From positions 1 through 64,000 of the forward strand of contig NZ_MZGV01000025.1 in the NCBI RefSeq assembly GCF_002029235.1: DNA of 64,000 bases. The letters run 5' to 3'. Source of the stretch: Clostridium oryzae. GTDB lineage: Bacteria; Bacillota; Clostridia; Clostridiales; Clostridiaceae. How positions within the stretch are numbered: position 1 is the first letter of the stretch; the number at the start of each line of letters is the position of its first letter. A program made the position numbers and the translations under genes. Shown piece by piece: positions 60,436 to 64,000 of this stretch. The notes beneath the pieces are model-generated. The model saw nothing but the letters and a program-made list of their open reading frames with translations. It was not told the origin of the DNA and searched no databases.

Positions 60436-62295
60436 TTACTCATTTCTACTAGAATATATATCAGAAAACTCTATATTAATCCTTTCAATGTAGCTCTTAC
60501 CATATTCCTTGTTATCCGTATCTTTTTGTGTTGAGTCTATAATGTTAATAGGAATAGTTACTATAAATTCACTACCTTTTCCCTCTTCACTATTCACCTC
60601 TATAGTTCCTTTATGTAACTCAACAAAGGATTTTACCAGTGAGAGACCAATACCTGTCCCTTCCCTATTCCTAGTAAGACTCTTATCTATCTGTTCAAAC
60701 CTGTTAAAAATACTTTTTATTTTTTCTTTGGGTATGCCTATCCCATTATCCTTAACAGATACCTTTACGTAATCTCCAAAATCATATAGATTAACTAGTA
60801 TTTTACCCTTACTACCTGTAAACTTTATTGCATTAGATAGTAGATTCAATATAACTCTTTCCATCATATCTGCATCTAAAGCTGCAGTTTTCTCCTCTAC
60901 CTCAGTATCAAAAATCAATTCTATATCTCTGCTTTCAGCATATGGTACTACAGAAAGAACTATGTTCTCTACCATTTCTACAATATCATAATTTTTAAGA
61001 CATAATTTCAAGAAACCTGAATCATATTTAGTAATATCTAATAAATTATTTATAAGTCGCATAAGCCTATAGCAGTTCTGTCTTATTATATCCTCATATT
61101 TTTCCCTCTTTGATATAGATTCTTTATCTATTCCATTTGTTATTCTTAAAACTTGCAGTGCTGTATAGATAACATTTAAAGGGGTTTTTAATTCGTGAGA
61201 TATATTAGAAAAGAACTCTGTTATAATCTGATTATAATTTCTGGACTCTATTAGAAGCTGCACATTTTTCTTTACATCACTCTCTAATTTCTCTATTTGC
61301 TTTTCTGAAGTTATATCCTCTAATATAGTAAGAATAGTAGCTTTACCTTCATACACAAAATATGTAGATATATTCTTAACAGTTTTAGGCTTATTATCTA
61401 ACAAAACCATATTTTCGAAAGTTAACATATCCATTTTTCTTTCATAAAGTTTGTCCATCTTTGCTCGAAAATCTTCTTTATCATCATCATTGCATAGAAG
61501 GTTATTAATTGATTTCAATTTTATTTCATTTTCATTTGTTACTCCAAACATTTTAGCTGCACTAGTGTTAGTATAAATAATTTCATCTTTCGTATGCACA
61601 ATAATAGCTTCTCTCGAATTTTCAAATAATAAGTTAAAACACAATTCATTTTTTAGTATGCTTTGTTCTATACTCTTTCTATCATTATCTTTTCTGATCA
61701 ATTCATTATTTAAATTAGTTAGTTCTTCCTCTTTTTTCTTTAAGTAATCCATTTCGAACTTAACATAGTGGCCTAATGGTATCATTACAAGTAAAAACAC
61801 AGCAACTATTATAAAATCATTTTCAAAGTACTTATTAACATAAGCATATGGTAAATAGAATATATCCATACTTAAAATAATGAGTGATGATATAATAGTA
61901 ACAATGATTCCGAATTTCATTCCGAACTGAATAGTCGAAGTGATTATAACTAATAAGAAAAGAAATTTATAATTGCTCTGATACGCTTTAGTCAAATAGA
62001 TTACCAATGAAAACACGGTGATGTAGATAAAGTATTCTGCATATTCTACGTATTTTAATTTATGCTGAAGACTTATTCTTTTAAAAATTAACCACAAAGT
62101 GAACACTGCACCACAAATCATAAACAGCGATAACGACAACATATGTGAGTTATAAAAAAAATATTTTTTATTTGTGTGATAAGAAGTAATTTTTTTGAAA
62201 TTACTATAAAATATTATCGCGCAAAGTAACAAAGAACATAATTTCACAAATGATATTATGTCATCGATTTCCTTTTGCATTTTAGGTTTTTCCAT
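60436..62295 (-). CDS. Orphan membrane PAS sensor histidine kinase
   Basis: A 619-residue kinase. The N-terminal 180 residues hold about six hydrophobic segments (around 17-31, 50-70, 85-102, 109-122, 128-150, 160-177) with little extracellular sequence. A short coiled coil (180-215), a PAS domain (about 215-330), HisKA with H367 (FFSNISHELKTPLNVI) and the HATPase with DNGIGIPKEKI, FNRFEQID and GTGIGLSLVKS follow. No response regulator is adjacent. It resembles the clostridial orphan kinase group that includes Spo0A kinases, but the partner is not shown. The ribosome site is weak. Confidence 0.92.
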   Translation of the reverse strand: MEKPKMQKEIDDIISFVKLCSLLLCAIIFYSNFKKITSYHTNKKYFFYNSHMLSLSLFMICGAVFTLWLIFKRISLQHKLKYVEYAEYFIYITVFSLVIYLTKAYQSNYKFLFLLVIITSTIQFGMKFGIIVTIISSLIILSMDIFYLPYAYVNKYFENDFIIVAVFLLVMIPLGHYVKFEMDYLKKKEEELTNLNNELIRKDNDRKSIEQSILKNELCFNLLFENSREAIIVHTKDEIIYTNTSAAKMFGVTNENEIKLKSINNLLCNDDDKEDFRAKMDKLYERKMDMLTFENMVLLDNKPKTVKNISTYFVYEGKATILTILEDITSEKQIEKLESDVKKNVQLLIESRNYNQIITEFFSNISHELKTPLNVIYTALQVLRITNGIDKESISKREKYEDIIRQNCYRLMRLINNLLDITKYDSGFLKLCLKNYDIVEMVENIVLSVVPYAESRDIELIFDTEVEEKTAALDADMMERVILNLLSNAIKFTGSKGKILVNLYDFGDYVKVSVKDNGIGIPKEKIKSIFNRFEQIDKSLTRNREGTGIGLSLVKSFVELHKGTIEVNSEEGKGSEFIVTIPINIIDSTQKDTDNKEYGKSYIERINIEFSDIYSSRNE

Positions 62296-62566
62296 ATCTA
62301 CGAATCACATCCATAAAATAGTTTATACTTCATATAACAGTATATCATAATTATTTATAATATACTAAGTTTATATAACTCCATTGATTATATTTAACAT
62401 AGTACAATCATTATCCAAAGATGATATGAAATCTCCGCTTTCATTTTGGGCTGCTCCTACCTGAATCTTCTTATTTTATTACTCACAATACTAATAAAAT
62501 ATAGAAGCTTTATCTTCAAAGGAATCACCATTCTTAGTCTAATAACCAGATTAATTACATATTGTC

Positions 62567-64000
62567 CTAATATATATCTGAAAATTCAATATATATTCTC
62601 TCCATATCCGTTTCAAAAACATTGTTTCCATTATCCTCATTTCCTAACATTTCAACTTTTTTGTCTGGTAGCATTATAATAAATTCACTCCCCTCTCCAA
62701 CGCAGCTGTCTATACTTATACTACCCTTATGTAACTCAATAAGAGCTTTTACAATGCTTAACCCAACCCCTGTACCTTCAAACTCCCTAGCTAGTGTTTT
62801 GTCTGCTTGACTAAATCTTTCAAATACAAATTTAATTTTATCTTCTGGTATTCCAATCCCATTATCCTTTACAGATATATACACTACATCTTCCTCGCTC
62901 CATATGCTGACAAGAATTTCTCCGTCCTTATCACAATACTTAACTGCATTGGATAAAAGATTAAGCATTACTTTACTTATCATTTCCGAATCAAATGCAA
63001 TAACCTTTTCTTCAATGGCTGTATCAAATGTTATTTTTATGTTTCTTTTCTTATTATATTCAGCTACACATGTGGTAATATCCTCTATTCTACTAACAAT
63101 ATCCTGATTTTTAAACTTTGTCTTTATCATTCCTGCATCTAGTTTGGTTAGCATAAAAAAGTTGTTAATTAATTTCATTAGTCTATAACAGTTCTGTTTC
63201 ATAGTATAAAAATATTCCATTTTTTTATGTTCTTCAGAGCTGCTATTTTTACTATTCATAATTAATACCTGAAGTGCAGAAAAAATCACATTTAATGGAG
63301 TTTTTAATTCATGAGACATATTTACAAACAATTGAGTTATGGAGTTGTTAAGTTTTATAGTCTTATTCAATAATTCAAAATCTTTTTTAACATTAATCTT
63401 TAATTGTTCTATTTCCTTCTCATAGGATATATCATGAACAATTGTTATTATTGCAGCATTATTATTGTAAGCAATATAATTAGATATACTCTCTACCGCT
63501 ATTAGTCTCCCACTTTTATTAATTAAACTGCCCTGAAATTTTATATTTGTCTGTTTTTCCTCTACAACCTTATTAATAATATCTATAAATTCCTTTTTTT
63601 CCTCCTGGCATATAAAATCTTCAATTTCTCTACCTTTTACCTGTTCTGCTGTAAGTTCTAACAACTTTAATGCACTGTCATTAATAAATACTATTTTATC
63701 TTTCATATGAATAAAAATAGCATCTCGAGAATTTTCTATAATTAGAGCATAGCACTTCTCATTTTTCTCAAAAACTTTTTCTATATACTTTCGTTCACTA
63801 TTTTCATGAGCTAACTCATAGTTTAGTTCATTTAACTTCAAGCTTTTTTGCCGTATATTCTCTTCGCGCGTTTTCACATACACGCCTATAGACCACGCTG
63901 TCAACATAAACATACCAAATAGTATAATATCATCCTGTATTATTACCCTTGGTCCTTTAATGAGAAAAAATAAAAAATCTGCCGTAAAAGTTATTATTGA
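62567..64000 (-). CDS. Orphan PAS sensor histidine kinase, 5' end beyond the window
   Basis: The reading frame is open to the right edge, so the gene is incomplete; 477 residues are visible. It holds the end of a membrane region, a coiled coil, a PAS domain, HisKA with the H-box LFVNMSHELKTPLNVI, and a complete HATPase (DNGIGIPEDKI, FERFSQADK, GTGVGLSIVKA). The layout and sequence closely parallel the kinase downstream, including the shared IEFSDIY near the C terminus, so the two are tandem paralogues. The 271 bases between them contain no complete gene. No response regulator is visible. Confidence 0.9.
   Translation of the reverse strand, partial: SIITFTADFLFFLIKGPRVIIQDDIILFGMFMLTAWSIGVYVKTREENIRQKSLKLNELNYELAHENSERKYIEKVFEKNEKCYALIIENSRDAIFIHMKDKIVFINDSALKLLELTAEQVKGREIEDFICQEEKKEFIDIINKVVEEKQTNIKFQGSLINKSGRLIAVESISNYIAYNNNAAIITIVHDISYEKEIEQLKINVKKDFELLNKTIKLNNSITQLFVNMSHELKTPLNVIFSALQVLIMNSKNSSSEEHKKMEYFYTMKQNCYRLMKLINNFFMLTKLDAGMIKTKFKNQDIVSRIEDITTCVAEYNKKRNIKITFDTAIEEKVIAFDSEMISKVMLNLLSNAVKYCDKDGEILVSIWSEEDVVYISVKDNGIGIPEDKIKFVFERFSQADKTLAREFEGTGVGLSIVKALIELHKGSISIDSCVGEGSEFIIMLPDKKVEMLGNEDNGNNVFETDMERIYIEFSDIY

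Overview
The window is a chromosomal core region of a low-GC, endospore-forming Firmicute, almost certainly Clostridium sensu stricto. The evidence is the AT-rich sequence, strong AGGAGG ribosome sites, a set of sporulation genes (gin, spoIIE, yabP, yabQ, spoVT, spoVG and a spoVB-like flippase), a 2[4Fe-4S] clostridial ferredoxin, formate-tetrahydrofolate ligase, and single-chain glycyl-tRNA synthetase under a T-box. I cannot name the species from sequence alone. Gene order is close to that of the origin-proximal part of the Bacillus subtilis chromosome, as a mosaic of its csfB-yaaT, ctsR-disA and purR-lysS blocks. Most genes are on the minus strand.

Layout. 0.3-8 kb: a small clostridial protein, then (minus strand) ctsR-mcsA-mcsB-clpC with a CtsR operator, radA with its own promoter, and disA. 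8-14 kb: an MBL-fold hydrolase, ferredoxin, then gin, an Orn/Lys/Arg-type decarboxylase, a thymidylate-kinase-like protein, darA, holB, yaaT and a small HMA-like protein. 14-19 kb: a CorA-type transporter, tRNA-Cys, a DUF5050-like lipoprotein, a phosphoesterase and murD. 19-25 kb: T-box-controlled glyS, tRNA-Asn, lysS, greA, dusB, coaX. 25-34 kb: fhs, ftsH, hpt, tilS, spoIIE. 34.5-34.8 kb: a tRNA-Leu/fMet/Met operon with a perfect consensus promoter. 35-46.8 kb: yabR-like, divIC, yabQ, yabP, rqcP, hup, yabN/mazG, spoVB-like, spoVT, prsA, mfd, pth. 46.9-47.2 kb: a MITE-like repeat. 47.3-54.7 kb: an HtrA protease with an adjacent two-component system, then prs, glmU, spoVG, purR. 55-64 kb: murC (plus strand), a leader ORF and tandem-terminator attenuator controlling a heterodimeric ABC exporter, and two related orphan sensor kinases, the last cut by the window edge.

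How the genes work together. The window joins protein quality control (CtsR, McsAB, ClpC, FtsH, HtrA, PrsA), DNA repair (RadA, Mfd), c-di-AMP signalling (DisA synthase and DarA receptor), translation (tRNAs, GlyS, LysS, TilS, Pth, RqcP, DusB), envelope synthesis (MurC, MurD, GlmU, DivIC) and sporulation.

The most interesting candidate system is at 56.5-60.3 kb. A 41-codon ORF with an excellent ribosome site is followed by two near-identical terminator hairpins whose inner arms can pair with each other instead, just before a two-subunit ABC exporter with one degenerate ATP site. This is the architecture of ribosome-mediated, antibiotic-responsive attenuation (B. subtilis bmrB-bmrCD), but I do not recognise the leader peptide.
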